Assembly: GCF_030867095.1 (NCBI RefSeq)
Contig: NC_081824.1
Location: forward strand, 345,272,203 to 345,336,202
DNA: 64,000 nucleotides
Reading direction: 5' to 3'
DNA from: Alligator mississippiensis
Taxonomy: Eukaryota; Chordata; Crocodylia; Alligatoridae
Below, in pieces: positions 43,889 through 56,221 of this stretch. Numbering within the stretch: position 1 is the stretch's first letter; every line of letters starts with the position of its first letter. Both the position numbers and the translations under genes were made by a program. The notes below the pieces were generated by a model. That model had not been told where the DNA came from. It saw only the letters and a program-made list of their open reading frames with translations, and ran no database searches.

Positions 43889-44963
43889 TGATTTCTTCGC
43901 CCCCTGCCTGGCCCTACCTTCTTTCCTGATCTGATCACCCCATGATTAGAGAGAATCTCCATTTAACAGCAGCTGCTAAGGTATCAATTCATGTCCTTCC
44001 CCTGAGGTTTCTTTCTGTTCTCCAACCTTGTGTAACCCGGGTGGTACTCCAAGAGGTATCCCTTCTCCAATTGAAGGGAGCAAAGCAGGTGCACAAGTGC
44101 TGTGGGAGGTGTAGGGACTCTCCTCCCCCTATAGAGCACAGCCAGACCACCACTGGGGACTTAACCATATACCTTTTAATGAGGGAACAATACTGGGAAC
44201 ATAACAGGCATAATCAGGGGGTATGGTGCCCCAAGGGGGCAGGATTCAACAAAGGTTAGACACTTACAATCATTGACAAAAGACAGGGTTAACAAAATAT
44301 AAGACACAAACAGCAGAGCAAACAATACTGGTTGGTGAAATATAAAAAGGCACAAAATACACAATGTCAAAGGACAAAGAAATATAGGGCCTAGGTACCT
44401 GGAGGGGGAGAAAGGGGCAAAACACAATGGCCCCTTTCCACTGCAAGAAGATTCTTTTCTTGTTAACTTGCCCACCCCAAGCCACCAAAGCTGGAACTTG
44501 AACTCGAACTCAACTCTCCCACATGGTAGGCAGAAACTCTGCCACACAGCCACCAGTGCTAGTACTATGCTAAGTTGTGAGGGGTCTTGACCTTCCAGGA
44601 GCCCTGGCCTCAGGTCAAGCTGCCTGGTCTCTGATTGGAGGAGCTGGGAACCCCTCAGGTCGCTGCTCTGATCCTTGCTGGAGCTGGGGAGCCCCTCCTG
44701 CTGGCCACAACCTCTCGTGGTGGATCCTGGAGCCCAGTGTGGAGTCTCTCCTGCCAGCTGCACGCCACGCTTCTGAGGACCCCAGTGCTGCCTGCAGGCC
44801 CCACTCCTTCAGGCTCTTCTGGGGCAGCTGCTCCCGCCCCACTGGCTCAGCTCTTGCAAGCTCCTTCCTTGTGGTCCCTCACTGAGTCAGGCATGCTGCC
44901 CCTTTTATCCCCCTCCAGGTGACCCAAGGGGCCATTCAGGGTGAGTCTCTGGGGCCTGATTGA
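43889..44963 (-). mobile_element. Possible LTR-type segment, minus strand
   Basis: Read on the minus strand it has a 'cattaaaaggtata' polyadenylation-like site (about 44180) and a terminal '...gcgaagaaatca' at its junction with the Tx1 LINE. Frames of up to 195 codons look compositional. No paired LTR or target duplication was found. Confidence 0.25.
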
Positions 44964-45117
44964 TGAGGAAAGGGAATCCCAAGTCCTCCACTCATCTTTT
45001 ACCCCTTCAAAACCCCTGGGCCAAATCATTACCAGATCGGTGAGGAAAGGGAATCCCAAGTTCTCCAATCATCTTTTGCCCTTTCAAAACCCCTGGGCTA
45101 AGTCACTACCAGCCAGC
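44964..45117. repeat. 77-bp tandem duplication
   Basis: 'tgaggaaagggaatcccaag' starts at 44964 and again at 45041. The two 77-bp units differ at a few positions. Confidence 0.9.
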
Positions 45118-46345
45118 CCGTCATGCTTGTACAACTGTAGCCTCCAAACGTCTTTGTTCAGCACTGTGTAAGTAACATTAACAAATTAATTATATTTAGC
45201 TAATAGTGTCCAGTCTTTTTTGGATGCAAAGTTATTCAGTTGCTGATAGTCTTCATAGCTCTCCCATTAAGTCACGGAGAGACAGATCTTCTCTTAGTCT
45301 AAGAGTGAAGGCAGTACATAGTGAAAGACATTAAAGTTTCAATGATACTGAGATTTTATAAAATTAAATGAAAAATTATGCATTAACATATACAGATTCC
45401 CCAAACTACCACAGAGCTTCTCTGTTCATACAGATTTAAATCCATATGTAGTTATTCAAATACAAGACAAGGTTTTGTTCCCCAGTGAGCATGGAGAATA
45501 AAAGCCCCAAAGCTTATATTTACATACAAGGAAGCCTCATTATTTAAAGGGTGCAGACAGAAGTACATATGTTGCGCAATTGGCCTCTTCAAAGCACAGC
45601 TGCAGAGCTCTTTAAAAGTGCTTGATTGCACAATAATCTGAACTCTCATTACATGAGGGTTCAGATGAAGGTGCTCCAAAGCACAGCATCTTCATTAAAT
45701 TCTGTCAGCATGCACTGGGAGCAAAGCCAATGGGTGAATTCTGCTCAGACCCAGGAAACTTAAAAGCATAAAGATCAAAGCTTGCTCTAACAGAGCAGCC
45801 TGCTGAGTGCCCACAAGGTGGGATCCAGGTAGGGCTGTGACAGCTTGATTATCAAGGGATACAGTGCAAAGGGAAAAGAAGATAGGGGCAAAAATGAATC
45901 CCTGGAAGACTGAACAGAATCAGAGAGTGGAGACAAAGAAAAGCTAGCCAAATTGGTGCTGGAAGAACACAAGGAAGCTAAGACTTACGATATCTGGGAA
46001 CAGGGAGTGACCACCAGTACCAAGACTAGAATTGTTTAGAACATGGAGTGAAGGACTTGCGGTTTACTAGAAAAAGTTCATTGGGGCAGCTACAGTTTGT
46101 CATTTGAAGTGAACAGCTTATTTGAAGTAGAGGAAGGAAGCTAGAATGCAGTGGATTAAGGAGTGAGTTAAGGTGAGAAGGTTGATACAGTGGTGCCATA
46201 GCCTGTTAAACAAATCTGGAGGTAAAAGGGACTAGGAGGATTGGACAGCAGTTTGAATGACTTCTCCCTCTTAAAGGAAGGACTTTTAAAGATGGCTGTG
46301 TCATGGCATGTACACAAAGGAGAGGAGCCAGAGTCAGAAGGCCAG
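45118..46345. other. Unannotated DNA
   Basis: No gene, RNA or recognisable repeat in this stretch. Confidence 0.4.
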
Positions 46346-46353
46346 GTTTAGAG

Positions 46354-48051
46354 CACTGCTTCTCAACCAAGGTGCTGAGACACGCTGGACTGTCTTGAGG
46401 TCCTCTCAAGGGTGCTGTGAGGTGCCACACACTGTCAGCATGTTAGGTGTGCAAACATGATTCACAAGATAATGTAATCCAGAGATAGATTCAAATAGGA
46501 ATCCATAGTGTTAAAAACATTCTGCCCTACTAACAGGGAGGCAGTGGCTCCTGTTACTTTACAGGAGCGCTGCAGCAGGTTAACCTGTCAGGGTGAGACC
46601 CACCTCTGGGCAAAGCCTAGCTGCCAGGAAGCCAGCAGCCAAAACCCATGGGGATAGGGGCTACCTCTAGGGAGTAACTATCCTGGGAGCTGGCTACAAA
46701 GCAGTAAGCTGTGCTGGGGCAGACACGTAGGCAGCCCAAAGCAAAGAGCCACAAGCAGCTGACCTAAACTGCCATAGAGAAGGGCAGGCTGGTCATCAGG
46801 GCAAAATGCAAATCCTTGTGGGTTGCTGAGGAACCACCTGACAAAAAGGGTGTGTGTGTGGAGGCAGTCTGGCCCTGCAGGTAGCAGGGAGAGGAGCTCT
46901 TGAGCAAGGTAGTTGCAGAAGAACTGTCTAGTGCTCAAGCTGTCCCCGAAAGCTGCAAGCAAAGAAGGGGGACTTACAGGAGGACTTACAGCTTGTGGGG
47001 AAGTTTATGACCCAGTGTGCGGAGACCTCTGTTATACAGCCAGTGGGCTTGTGTCTATTTTCTGATTAATAACTGGAGGATTGGCTTGTGGCTGTAGGGA
47101 AGGTGTGGAGGCCATAGATGAGTGCCTGGCAGGCACTCAGTAGCAGGCAACCTAGCCTGGGCTCAGGGGCCCAGAGAGCTGAGGCTGCTGTGCTGTGTTA
47201 GGGCAAGGATGGGAGGGCTAAGGCCAGGATCAGGCAGTCAAGCCTGGGTTCAGGGACCTAGAGGGTTATGGGCAGCTGCAGGCTGAGGCTAAGAAAGCCA
47301 AAGCCAGTGGGAGCGGTCCAGCCTGTGGTCTGGGACAAAGGCATGACACTCATATAGGAGCCAAGAGCCCAGAGACTGTAAGGGTAAAGCCACAGTAGGG
47401 AGGCTGAAGCCATTGAAGACTGACACTAAATGGGCTGAAACCTAGGACAGGCAGGAGCCAAAAACTAGGGCCAAGGGCCTGGGGAGAAGAAAGCCTTGCC
47501 AGACCTGGGGCTCAGCAGGCTAGAAGGATTAGACAGATAACTGGTGGAGTTGCCTGGCCCAGTGGACATTTTAAAACGATATCTGCAAGGCATGGGCATG
47601 GATGCAGGGGGAGAAGGAGGCCACAAGTAGTCCCTAAAGAAACTAGTGCCCTGAGGCACAGATGGGAACAGGAGCCCCCTACCGCCCCCCCAGCTTGAAG
47701 AACAGGACTGGAGTCACCTGGATATGGGAGAGACCCACTGGCCAAAACAGGCTAGGGCTTACTTTTGGACCCTGGGGCAGCCTCCCTGTAACACTAAAAT
47801 AATTTGGTCAGGTTGTGCTAGGGAAAAGAGAAAAGGAAGGGTACCCCGAGGAGCCAGAGGGGACAGAAGCCGTGTGTCCACCAGGGGTATCATGGCTGCC
47901 CCTAGGGCCTGGGCCTGCCACACTGCAGTCTTTCTGAGTTCTCTGCAATTGAAAAATTGCTCTACTATTTTTCTATAGTAAAAGAAGACTGAAAACTAAG
48001 AGCTGGCATTTTTGAGGGGTGCCTTGAGTCTAATGAAGTTGAGAACCACTG
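46354..48051. mobile_element. hAT element, split by an insertion
   Basis: The left end CACTGCTTCTCAACC and reversed right end CAGTGGTTCTCAACTTC are inverted repeats. Flanks gtttagag (46346-46353) and gtatacag (48052-48059) match at 6 of 8 and fit nTnnnnAn. The element proper is about 46354-46530 plus 47930-48051. The G-rich 1.4 kb between looks like a separate insertion. The right part recurs inverted at 55828-56035. Confidence 0.65.
46530..47930. other. G-rich, LTR-like insertion inside the hAT
   Basis: Purine-rich DNA with recurring 'cagggcc', 'gctgaggct' and 'agccaaggcc' motifs, resembling the solo LTR at 17423 in style. Ends and duplications could not be fixed. No coding domain. Confidence 0.25.
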
Positions 48052-48149
48052 GTATACAGTGAGGTAGAGCAGCCACTATCCATTCAAATTTGTATGCAGA
48101 TAGGCAAAGCCGTATCCTAATGAGCAGAAAATCATATGCCAGACTTGAA

Positions 48150-48290
48150 CATTGAAATGTCCTTGAGTGCCACTATTTAATATAATGAAGGAAGTGAAGC
48201 ACTCCTTAAGTGAAAGAGGAAATGTTATTAAATAAAACAACAAAGAAAAAAGGCGGAATATAGATTTCCACTTTTCATGATGATTTTCAC
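48150..48290. mobile_element. Second fragment of the same hAT family
   Basis: 'gcactccttaagtgaaagag' and 'ttattaaataaa' are the inverse of 55915-56025, which belongs to the hAT family ending at 48051. It lacks a terminal repeat. Confidence 0.6.
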
Positions 48291-48843
48291 AGTGACTTTG
48301 GAACTCCCTAGACCTGTGAACTAAAGTTTTTAAATAAAAGGAGGAAAATGCCTGTCTATAATGTGATATAATGTGGATAGAACTATTTATATTTAAAGAT
48401 AAAATAAGTCTATTTTTGTTCTGTACTGCTGTTTTCTTTAGCTTTATTTTTATCTCACACCACTTTGCTTCCTCTGTTGTTTGCTCCTCCCCACATTATG
48501 AAGTGGTTCATTGTGATACTTGCTGAACACCAAAACCTAAAAGCTTTTGGAATGAAGGGTGGAGATAAGGAAGAATTTGAGCTGCGTTGCTAACTCTTAA
48601 CTGAATTATACAAATGAAAACAATTGCTTCCTCCTTCTTTCTGACGTTTGAAGCAAAACCTCAGAGTTTTTTAACCTCTTCTCTCCAAACCTTTGCGTTA
48701 AAAATTCCCAGTTGAATTGTGTAACTAAGTTCTGACTTCTCTTTCTCTATAAATGGCTGTTTTTTCTTAGAGAATGAATGTCATGGGAGGGGAGTACTTT
48801 TCCAGTACCCAATGGAATTGGCAAGGCTTGGAAAGTTTGAGTA
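48291..48843. other. Unannotated AT-rich DNA
   Basis: No gene, repeat or RNA feature seen. Confidence 0.4.
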
Positions 48844-49916
48844 GGGCGTGTGTAGATGAAACAGGGGCCCTACATTGAAGTGTATATAAACTCCTTATAA
48901 AAACGCTTTTAAAAACACTGCTTCAATTTAGGGCTGATTTAAACCCCCATGTCATGCACACACCCATTGACTTACCTGCCTCTCTGGTGGTGGGAAGGGG
49001 AGAATGAGCTGCTGGTGGGTGAAGTGGTCTCTCGGTTGTGGCGGGGGTGGGCTGGTGCTTCCATTCCACCCCCCTGGGAAGCACCGGATGGCTCGGATGG
49101 TCCCAGGGTGCACCGCAGCTGCGGAGGGAAGCACCAGGCCCCTGCACAGCTCAGGCAGGCAGGCTCTGGGGGGGGTGGGAAATAAAAAAATCAGGCTTGC
49201 CGCTTTTCTTGGGCAGACTCCTGCTTTTCCAGGCTGCTGCCACGCTGCCTGCAGGGCTTCCTGCAGAGCCATGGAGCTGCACGGAGCCCGGTGCTTCGCT
49301 CCATGGAGGAGTTTTAGTTTGCTGTGCCCAAGTTATTTAAGGTGCATTACACCACCAAATTTCCTACAGCAGCTGGAATTAACACGCAAAATGCCGCTGA
49401 GGCGTGCAAACACTGATATCATTAAAGTGGTGCGAAAGCATTAACTTGCTTTAAACTGTTTGCTGCCCCTACAGCAGTGAAGTAAAACACCAGGCTCCAT
49501 GCAGTTCCAGGGCTCTGTAGGAGTGCAGCAGGAAGCCCTGCAGACAGCCTAGAAAAGCAGGCTCCACCCAAGAAAAGTGGTAAGCCTGATCTCTACCCCC
49601 TCTGGAGCCTACCTGCCTGCCTGAGCTGCGCAGGGGCTCGGTGCTTCCCTCCACGGCTGCAGTGCCCCCTGGGACTGCCCAAGCTGGGTGCCTGCAGGTG
49701 GGTGCCACCAGGGGGGGCAGCCACTGCCATGGAGGGAAGCACCCTCCTCCCAGCCCAGGGACTGCTTCGCTCACTGGCAGCTCACCCTCCTCTCCCCACT
49801 GGAGAGGCAGGTAAGGTGTATGCATGACACGGGGGCTTAATCAATGCTAAATTGAAGCGGTGTTTTTTAAAATCCACCACTTCAATTTAGGGCCTCCGTT
49901 TCGTTTATACATGCCC
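48844..49916. mobile_element. Palindromic foldback element, 1.07 kb
   Basis: Ends GGGCGTGTGTAGATGAAAC and, reversed, GGGCATGTATAAACGAAAC. Left arm (about 48844-49330) and right arm (about 49470-49916) are diverged complements, for example 'cttcaatttagggctgatt' against reversed 'cttcaatttagcattgatt', and 'ggagggaagcacc' in both. The centre (about 49340-49465) is AT-rich. Frames on both strands mirror each other because of the palindrome. Target duplication unresolved. Confidence 0.75.
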
Positions 49917-51959
49917 AAGGAGATCAGGATAATTGAGGCTACCTTTATGCGTCATGAAGCAGTACTGGAGGACATCTTTCATTCACTGTTAACATAGGGG
50001 GACAGCTTTGGTGATAAGGAGGGCATGTTGGTGTCATGTTGCCCCATGCTATGGGGTGCCACCCTGAAAACATGCCATACTCACTTGCTTCTACTCCATC
50101 TGTACTGAATGCTGAAAAACTGTTACGTAGCTAGTTTCTGGAACACCCATCACTAGTCTCATGCTCTCAAGTGTAGATGAGCTTATTGGTGCTGTTACAT
50201 GATATTTTGGGGGGCATTTGACAGGTGTGCAGTGAGAGCAAGTAGGAGATGTATGTTTCCACTGTTGAGTTCCCCAGCATAATCCAACCTGATGTAGACA
50301 CGTATGGAATGATTAGAAACAACACAAAAGAAAGAAAAGGAGCAATTAATAGCTGTCAAGGGGAACCATGGAATAGAGTGCTCCACAGAGGGCAGAATTG
50401 GGCCCTGCCGCCTGGCACGTGCTTCCTGGGCCTCCCTGCATGTGCTTCCTGGGCCTCCCTGCATGTGCTGCCAGAACCCAGCACTGGTAGCGGCTGGCAA
50501 GATATGCTGGACTGCCTGGGGGTTTGTGCCAGGCAGCAGAGCCTGATCCTTCTTTCTGGGGCTCCCCCTATGGCCAGATGCCCGGCTTGGGGCCCGGCAC
50601 CAGAAGGAGGGCTTTTTCCTCCGTGGGGGCAGGCTGGGAAACATGCTTGAGTGCCCCCCTGTCTTCTGGCCTGGGTCAGAGCAGGCCTCCGCCTGCCTTT
50701 CCCAATTGAAAACTCGTCAGCTCCATTCATTATCGGTTCAATCTATGCAGTTTAGAGAAACTTGCAAAGACTGAATTGATTCCACCTCGAACTTTTTGAC
50801 TATCTGTACATAGACTGTGAGATCCACCAGCTATAACTCCTGAATACCTTTCCCAGCTCTAGACAGCTCCTTATATTTAAACTACAGTAAACCATGAACT
50901 AGCTCTTCTAACTGTGCTGCCATATTTGATTCTGTTTTCCCTTGTTTGAGGACGGCAACATTTCACTAGTAGAACAGTAAAGCTATCAATGATAAAATTC
51001 AGAGCAGTAAATTACAAATGTGTTCTCAATGTGTTGAAACCATTGTGAGAATTACATTTTGTTTTTCTTTTTCTGTGAGAAAAGTATCTGGTAATGAGTT
51101 GTTATGAAATAATTATTTTGAAACATACAAAGATATTTGCAGCTAATAAATACCTACAGCTATTCAGATAGGTGACATTATAGGATAATGGTGCCCTTTT
51201 CTAGGGGGAAGAGGGAGAGGAAAGATAGTTGGCCAATATGAACTGACCAGGGCTGGAGCTGGTCTGGAAAGAGATTTATAATGAGCAGCTGTAGAGGGTG
51301 TGGGGAACTAATGAAATTCAAAGGAAGATCTAAAAGAAATGGGGGAAAGTTGTTACTACCTGCATGTGGGACCTGTTGAAAGATAAAGGAAGGGAGCCTG
51401 GTTCTGGAGGGAGAAGCTGAAGAAGAGCGGGAGAGGGGCCTAGTTTTTGCTGAGGGCCTCAGGGTGGGGACGTTTTCCAGTGAAATTGTTCTAGTAATAA
51501 AACAAAGGCTGACTGGTATTGTGAGTTAGCATTCTGATGAAAGATGAAGGGGGTGTTGCAAGACTTATGTTGCAAAACCTGTAGATATGTGTATTAACTC
51601 CTGTCAACTGTGTTTGAAGCCCTTTGTACCTGATGGAAAAATGTCAGGTATGGTAGGAGGCTTATGAGTACTGGCGAAAGGTAGCAGATCTCTGGAAAGG
51701 GTGGGACCTGGTCAGAAGGCTAGATATTCCACTGTGTGGCTGTGTGATGGTAAGGGATGAAGAAGTCACAGTGGGCTGATCTATGTATCGTGGTACCTTA
51801 TGTTTTTATTTAGTAATTCCACCTCTCATTCAGAAAGCCCATTTCAGAGGGACTGAAGAATCTTTCAGTAAGATTTAAAACTATGAGTGAATGGCATTAT
51901 TTTGCAGTGATTAGATGACCCTGGCCCCCTTAAATGTGCAGGTAAAGGCACAATGGGAA
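49917..51959. other. Unannotated DNA with one GC-rich patch
   Basis: 50380-50720 is GC-rich and contains a 23-bp direct duplication ('gcttcctgggcctccctgca' at 50421 and 50444). It may be a MITE core. The rest shows nothing recognisable. Confidence 0.35.
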
Positions 51960-52440
51960 TGGGATCTAACGTGTGATCCACACAGTTGTGCCTCCTGCCC
52001 TACCACATGTGCATGGCAGAAGGTGTGATTGTAGGATTGCGTATTAGATCCCAGCATGTGTTATTGCTGATGCAGGGGGAGCCCAGGATTGGCTCCCCCT
52101 GCACTGGCAAGAAGCAGACTCCTGCAGGTGGGAGTCCTTCAGCTGAGGGGCTTCCAGCCACAGGGGCACCTCACATAACCTTGTGGCTGGGAGATGCAGC
52201 TGCTATGATCTCCTAGTCTGGGGGATGCATGAGGCCCCCGAGGCTGGAAGACTGTGGCAGCTGTGATCTCCCTGTCCCAGGGGTTTCACGCTCCTCCTCT
52301 CCCCCTCCCCCCAGGCTGGGAGATAAGAGTCATGCTCTGGCGCTGCTGGGACCCACCTGGGTCCCAGCACTGGAAGGTACACTGCTAGGACCCAGTGTCT
52401 GCAGCAGAAGGGTGCTACTTGGACTAGAGGGGGACCAAGT
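51960..52440. other. GC-rich patch, possible MITE
   Basis: It contains local hairpins ('cagggggagcc' and 'ggctccccctg' at 52074-52107; 'tgctgggaccca' and 'tgggtcccagca' at 52343-52371). No terminal repeats or target duplication found. Confidence 0.3.
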
Positions 52441-55400
52441 TTGCAACATTACTGTGGAAGTGTTAAAGTTGTTACATATAACTAATGTTGGGATTAAGTA
52501 ATTTACATGAATGTGTGTTTAATTGCAGATTAAATCTAGTATAGATTCTTTCTTTCGCCTTTGGTATTCTGGCCTTTCTAAATGCCTACATATAACAAAT
52601 ATTCTGTTTGTAAGATTTGACTTTTGGCTTACTCAAGTGACATTATCCCATAGCACCTAGCACAAGTTTTATATTTATATTTTTTAGCTTTTGGGAAGGG
52701 AAGAATACCTCAAACATCACTTTCTGAAAAATGCCAAGTAAATTGTGAGCTGAGATTCTCACTGCTTCTGCTTAATTCTGCTCCTAAGGTTTCTGTTTTT
52801 TTCCTCTATCTCTTGTCTCTGTCTATATTAGCTATTTTGCATCTTGTATACAATTAGATTTTAATATGTCTGTGGTAGGGACTTCCCTTGTTTGTTTCAA
52901 CAATTAATCTGGAACAGGTGGCACCTAATCTTTTTTCGATTGGTGCCTCTTATGAATAATATAACAAGAATTGAGAGTTAGAGGAACCTCGGTTGGGGGG
53001 CTAATTACAAGATTTGGAATTAAGGAATGTGTTTTAAGCCAACCTGCTTTCTGTTGGTCCCTGCACATCCAAGCCTCTTGGATCTTTTGGTCAAACTTTT
53101 TTTTTGTAAGGTATCCCATGGTCCCTCAAGATAAGGTGCTGCTTCTCGTGGTTCCTTCTCTTCAATCCCTGTTTTTGGGGATCTTTTGCAGGAAACTGTC
53201 CTTTTCCTGTAGTCTCTAAGCTCTTTGTGAGGAATATAGGACCATTTCCAGCTGAACCTACTAATTATAACAAGAGTTAACTGGCCTCTAGCTTTTGAAA
53301 GGACATATGGTCCTGTTAAACCAGCCAAATTATAAATCTGCATTATCATTTTAAGTAGTTCTCTCACTTATACATTGTTGTTCTTGCTGCAATGTTAAAT
53401 TGGTATTTGTTCAGTGTTCTTAGATATTATATCTCCTTTTTCCTGAGGCAGTTAGTTAAAACTCAGGCCTTATGGGATGTTTCTATTAGAAGGAGAAACT
53501 GAAGATTGTGTTGAGTATTATTTTAGCTATAATCTTTTTTTTTTTTTTATAAAAACACATGAGGTTCTGTTTTCCTGAATATAGGGAAGGGGAAAGTGTT
53601 TTGCCTATAGTTCTAAGTGCTTACCCAGCCCCTGTTGTATTGCTAGTTTTATTGGAAGAAACACCTCTAGAATGTTTTAATAATTCAAACTTTATAACTG
53701 ATCTACAAATATATATGTATAAAATACCCCAAACTTCACAAATTATCTTGGGAAAATCCCTGAACTTTTCTTTTGGCAGTCATCCATAGAAACTCGATTG
53801 TGGATGACTGGAAATTAGTCAGCCATTTCTATCATATTTCCCTTGTCTCTGAAGTTTGTAGCGTACAAAATAGAATTAGGTCTCAAAATGGCTGTGAATC
53901 ATTCAGTGAAAGTGTGATCTTGCAAAGCTGCAATACATCACACTGTGACATCTTCTGGAAAATAAAGGTCTCTCCTGGTAAGTTTTTAACATCCAGGAAT
54001 TGTCTCCGACTATGTGGAAATCTTGCAAAAACTAATTTTAAGTGTGGATTCTCAGCTCAAAATTATAATATATAATATAATAATTTCCACCCCAAACTGG
54101 ACAGAATAACAACACTGAAAGAGGAAAAAAAAACTTGTTTAGTTATGATGAAAAACAGCAAAGTTATAATGTTTCTGTATGCTAGGTCTCATGTTTAAAA
54201 TCTGTCAGTTTAGTTCAGGAAAAAACCCTGGACAACTGTCAGTGGTCTAGGGTATGTACAAATGCTACTACATACATAAGATTTCCCTAACCAATCCTAG
54301 GTGAACAAACTTTAGATCAGGAAAAGGTTTACACTATCTAGCAGAGGTTAACCCAGCCTAGTGAACACCCGCATGAGTTCATAGAACAGCCCTAGGACGC
54401 TCATCACAGTTCTGGGGCTGGCCTGTTTTTACCCCTTGACCCTGACCAGGTTAATTTTACGCCGCCTTATGACTATCCCCCTCCTCAGACATACCATAGA
54501 CCCGCCAACCTCCCTGGACCTGTCAGTTTCACCCCTCAGACCTCCTCCGCCACAGATCAGCTTTCCCCTGGCCCGGATCCTGCCAGGCCCTCCCCCATAG
54601 ACTTACTTGCCTCTGGCTGCCTGCACCTCTTCCCAGCAAGTGGCAAACACTTCCCTCACAAATCCTGGCTCATGTTAGGTGGCTTAAATTAAGTCGCCTA
54701 AACCTGAGTCAAGTTCTGCATATGCTTGTTTGCACTCATAGTCAGAAGACAAAGAGAACAGTCTCAGAAAGTTAGAATGGGAGATCACAATTTAAAAAAG
54801 AAAAGAAAAGCAATAAATAACTAGATCTACAATGGTGTAGCACAGACAGAAGAAATATTAATAAAAGCTATTCTGTTTCCTGGGTTTTTACAAGAAATCC
54901 TAGCATATCAAAAACTTCTTTTACTTCTTTTTTAATTCTGTTAGTTTCTGGACAGATATGCAGTTGAAACACTTATACAGCAAAGGTTCTCTTACTAGAA
55001 AAATCCTCCACTGAGACATATGCACTGTACATTTCACTGTTAATTTGTAAACAGGCTGGGATGACATGGGTGTGCCCTTTTTTAAAGTGTATTTTTGTCT
55101 TTTGAATGATGGTTTTGTCAAGACTTGAAAAACAAAGGGCCCTAAAAGTGCTCCAGAATAAGACTTTGAAAACATGGTTGTTTTCCAAAATCTCATACTG
55201 TCACAAGGAAATATTGTAGGTGTGCTAGATCCTATAAGCAGATAGGATACATATAGCACTTTGTATAGTCTCTGTGTAGCTAAGGGGAGATTAACATTTG
55301 GAGAAGGGGGTACAAATCTGAAGGCAGATAGATGTTTGGAGAAGCCTGACCTTCCTTAGGTGGAATTGTGTATCATGATTGGAACTGGTTAAAGAAGAGC

Positions 55401-55827
55401 ACCAAACAAAGGACAGAAAAAAAGTGGCCAGCCTAATACAGGAGAGAGAGGCCTGCTCCCTTGACCCATGAAGTGACAAGAAACATTGAAAAGGGAACGT
55501 AAAACCAACAACCTTTGGAAATGGACCTTGGCAGGAGCCCACACAAATGTGATCCAGAGAGCTCAGCATGTGCAGGCTATAGGGACTGTTTTAGGGGAAT
55601 GAAACATTTGTCTTTTGCTAAAACTGCCTGATTGTTTTTCATGGACAGTGTGTTTTGATAGATGTTGACTTCAAATCAGGTTGGTTGGGATGGGCACAGA
55701 GAGTGGGAAGGGATGGCAGCCTTAAACCTGGGACAAGGAAGAAAGCTAAAACTTGAGAGGTGGTCAGTTATATTAGTCTGAGGTTAACCAGAGGGTAGAG
55801 CAGGGTGGCACTAGCTGGTCTCTAAGC
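52441..55827. other. Unannotated DNA, possible MITE at 54230-54740
   Basis: 54230-54740 has a GC-rich core between AT-rich flanks and a 'catagacttacttgcctc' motif that also appears in other GC-rich elements here (near 8385, 48970 and 57482). Otherwise there is no gene or repeat. A 115-codon minus frame (53020-53367) has no recognisable domain. Confidence 0.35.
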
Positions 55828-56035
55828 CACTGGCTCTTAGCATTTTTAGACTTTAGGCACCCCACAGAAAATGCCAGTTCAGCTTTCACTTCATGAAAGG
55901 CTGAAATCCATATTCAGCAACTTTTCTTTATTTAATAAAATTTCCTCTTTCACTTATTAAGGAGTGCTTTATTCTGTTTGCAGTATAAGTAGTGGCAGTC
56001 AAAGACACATTTGGTTCATCAGTCATCTTTCATGG
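55828..56035. mobile_element. hAT fragment, inverted relative to 46354-48051
   Basis: 'cactggctcttagc' followed by 'ggcaccccacagaaaatgcc' is the complement of 48005-48051, and 55915-56025 is the complement of 48150-48290. It is one end of the same hAT family. Confidence 0.65.
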
Positions 56036-56221
56036 ACCCCTTAGATCAGCAGTGGACATAATGGTGGATCTGGCCAGCAGCTGGACTGCATTTCGCAGCA
56101 GCCTCTGCTTGCATCGCTGTGGATGATTTCCATGGAGACCCCAGTACCAGTGTTGATGATGACCTTCATCCCTCCTCAGTGTTCTAGATCAGCTTTTCTT
56201 GACCTATGGGTCTCGAGACTA

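Noticed and set aside
44176..44763. 195-codon minus frame
   Set aside because: Crosses an LTR-like segment, shows no gag, pol or env motif and has mixed composition.
53020..53367. 115-codon minus frame rich in Lys and Arg
   Set aside because: No recognisable domain, no splice or promoter context.
53930..54000. Possible donor (GGTAAGTTTT) near 53979
   Set aside because: No paired acceptor with a plausible open exon.
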